Source: Paraburkholderia sacchari (GTDB lineage: Bacteria > Pseudomonadota > Gammaproteobacteria > Burkholderiales > Burkholderiaceae). Taken from it: a stretch of 64,000 bases of DNA. The position numbers and the translations under genes are program-made. Under the pieces are notes generated by a model. The model searched no databases. It had not been told where the DNA came from and saw only the letters and a list, made by a program, of their open reading frames with translations. Below, in pieces: positions 62,752 through 64,000 of this stretch. How positions within the stretch are numbered: the first letter of the stretch is position 1; each line of letters opens with the position of its first letter. Where the stretch lies: assembly GCF_000785435.2 (NCBI RefSeq), contig NZ_JTDB02000001.1, positions 310,001 through 374,000 of the forward strand, given 5' to 3'.

Positions 62752-64000
62752 ATGAACATATCGAAATTCTTCATCGACCGGCCGATCTTCGCGGGCGTGC
62801 TGTCCGTGCTGGTCCTGCTGGCCGGGGTGATCGCCCTGTTCCAGTTGCCGATCTCCGAGTATCCCGAAGTCGTGCCGCCTTCGGTGGTCGTCCATGCGCA
62901 GTATCCGGGCGCGAACCCCAAGGTGATTGCCGAAGCCGTGGCCGCGCCGCTCGAAGAGCAGATCAACGGCGTCGAGAACATGCTGTACATGCAGTCGCAG
63001 GCCAATAGCGACGGCAATCTCACGCTCACGGTCACGTTCCGGCTGGGCACCGACCCCGACAAGGCCACGCAGCTCGTGCAGAACCGCGTGAACCAGGCGC
63101 TGCCGCGTCTGCCCGAGGACGTGCAGCGCCTCGGCATCACCACCATCAAGAGCTCGCCCACGCTCACGATGGTGGTGCACCTGATCTCGCCGAACAATCA
63201 GTACGACATGACGTACCTGCGCAACTACGCGCTGCTCAACGTGAAGGACCGGCTCTCGAACATTCGCGGCGTGGGCCAGGTGCAGCTTTGGGGCTCGGGC
63301 GATTACGCCATGCGCATCTGGCTCGATCCGCAGAAGGTGGCGCAGCGCAACCTCACGGCGGAAGACGTGGTGAATGCGATTCGCGAGCAGAATGTGCAGG
63401 TCGCGGCGGGCGTGATCGGCGCGTCGCCGAGCGTGCCGGGCACGCCGCTGCAACTGAACGTGAATGCGCGCGGACGTCTGCGCACGGAAGGCGAATTCGG
63501 CAACATCATCGTCAAGACCAATCCCGATGGCGGCGTAACTTATCTGCGTGACATCTCGCGCATCGAGCTCGCGGCGTCCGAGTATGGCCTGCGCTCGCTG
63601 CTCGATAACAAGCCGGCCGTTGCGCTCGCCATCAACCAGGCGCCGGGCGCGAATTCGCTCGCGATTTCCGACCAGGTGCGCGAGGCGATGAAAGAGCTCA
63701 AGGAGGACATGCCCGCCGGCGTGGACTACCGCATCGTCTACGACCCCACGCAGTTCGTGCGCTCCAGTATCGAAGCGGTCGTGCATACGCTGCTCGAAGC
63801 CATCGCGCTCGTGGTGGTCGTGGTGATCGTGTTCCTGCAAACCTGGCGCGCTTCGATCATTCCGCTCATCGCCGTGCCGGTGTCGATCGTGGGGACGTTC
63901 TCGCTGCTGCTGGCATTTGGTTTCTCGATCAATGCGTTGTCGCTGTTCGGGATGGTGCTCGCGATCGGTATCGTGGTGGACGACGCGATCGTGGTGGTGG
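62752..64000 (+). CDS. RND efflux pump, inner-membrane transporter, 5' part (cut by window edge)
   Basis: The first 416 residues of an AcrB/MexF-type proton-driven pump (full length ~1050). It starts MNISKFFIDRPIFAGVLSVL and has the porter-domain motifs YPEVVPPSVVVHAQYPGANP, VVAAPLEEQING-type block (EAVAAPLEEQINGVENMLYM) and TWRASIIPLIAVPVSIVGTF. The last bases encode VVDDAIVVV, the proton-relay Asp pair in TM4. An outer-membrane factor gene may follow outside. Confidence 0.94.
   Translation, partial: MNISKFFIDRPIFAGVLSVLVLLAGVIALFQLPISEYPEVVPPSVVVHAQYPGANPKVIAEAVAAPLEEQINGVENMLYMQSQANSDGNLTLTVTFRLGTDPDKATQLVQNRVNQALPRLPEDVQRLGITTIKSSPTLTMVVHLISPNNQYDMTYLRNYALLNVKDRLSNIRGVGQVQLWGSGDYAMRIWLDPQKVAQRNLTAEDVVNAIREQNVQVAAGVIGASPSVPGTPLQLNVNARGRLRTEGEFGNIIVKTNPDGGVTYLRDISRIELAASEYGLRSLLDNKPAVALAINQAPGANSLAISDQVREAMKELKEDMPAGVDYRIVYDPTQFVRSSIEAVVHTLLEAIALVVVVVIVFLQTWRASIIPLIAVPVSIVGTFSLLLAFGFSINALSLFGMVLAIGIVVDDAIVVV

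Noticed and set aside
1-64000. tRNA, rRNA or tmRNA genes
   Set aside because: I looked for cloverleaf-like stretches and TTCGA-type arms in the gaps and found none I could support; a dedicated search would be decisive.

Overview
The window looks like chromosomal DNA of a Burkholderiaceae member (Burkholderia sensu lato, for example Paraburkholderia, Caballeronia or Trinickia). The signs are very high GC at third codon positions, many LysR/GntR/IclR regulators, 'Gram-negative porin' family porins, two DUF4148 proteins, a DUF2968 protein, a cyoABCD oxidase and RND efflux genes. It is dense single-copy chromosome. I see no rRNA, tRNA, CRISPR, prophage or insertion sequence. The genus is inference.

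Layout. 1-1.8 kb: the 3' end of ahpF, then a higBA toxin-antitoxin locus whose toxin has lost its middle. 2-19 kb: an oxalate/formyl-CoA-type region with two OxlT-like carriers, formyl-CoA transferase (frc), a FAH-family enzyme, a FadR-type GntR regulator, two LysR regulators and a ketopantoate-reductase-like enzyme. Inside it sit an mprF-acvB/virJ lipid pair and a porin. The same palindrome (core TGATATATCA) lies upstream of the first oxlT, of gntR and of frc, which suggests one regulon. 19.5-24.4 kb: LysE exporter, a Cys-rich mini-protein, a sirtuin, a PNPOx-like protein, a methyltransferase and gnd. 24.6-30.5 kb: DUF4148, a 114-bp tandem repeat array, DUF2968, a LysM/LytM lipoprotein, threonine aldolase and a DHA2 transporter. 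30.8-37.6 kb: glycogen phosphorylase, a porin with a TTG start, an AstE/AspA-type deacylase and a polar amino-acid binding protein.

38-40.5 kb is an eroded phosphonate (C-P lyase) locus. phnF, the DUF1045 gene and phnN are intact, but phnG is frameshifted and cut off, and phnH to phnM are absent. A second relic, an internally deleted phnE permease gene that keeps its terminator, lies at 54.2-54.6 kb. 40.6-47.3 kb: an IclR regulator, cyoABCD and pcaF (beta-ketoadipate thiolase). 47.6-53.2 kb: a secreted protein with a duplicated domain, then gabD and gabT with divergent gabR (GABA catabolism). 53.2-58.5 kb: an EamA transporter and a tight operon of M14 peptidase, alpha/beta hydrolase, selD and CDF transporter. 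58.7-64 kb: DUF4148, a LysR regulator, and divergently an HSL-type hydrolase with an Asp nucleophile elbow, an RND adaptor and the start of the RND pump.

The genes work in small local modules: import plus CoA transfer for oxalate-like substrates, lysyl-phosphatidylglycerol synthesis and turnover, GABA to succinate, quinol oxidation, and efflux. The most noteworthy signals are the shared operator, the 114-bp array, the repeated gene decay (higB, phnG, phnE) and the hydrolase with an exchanged nucleophile.
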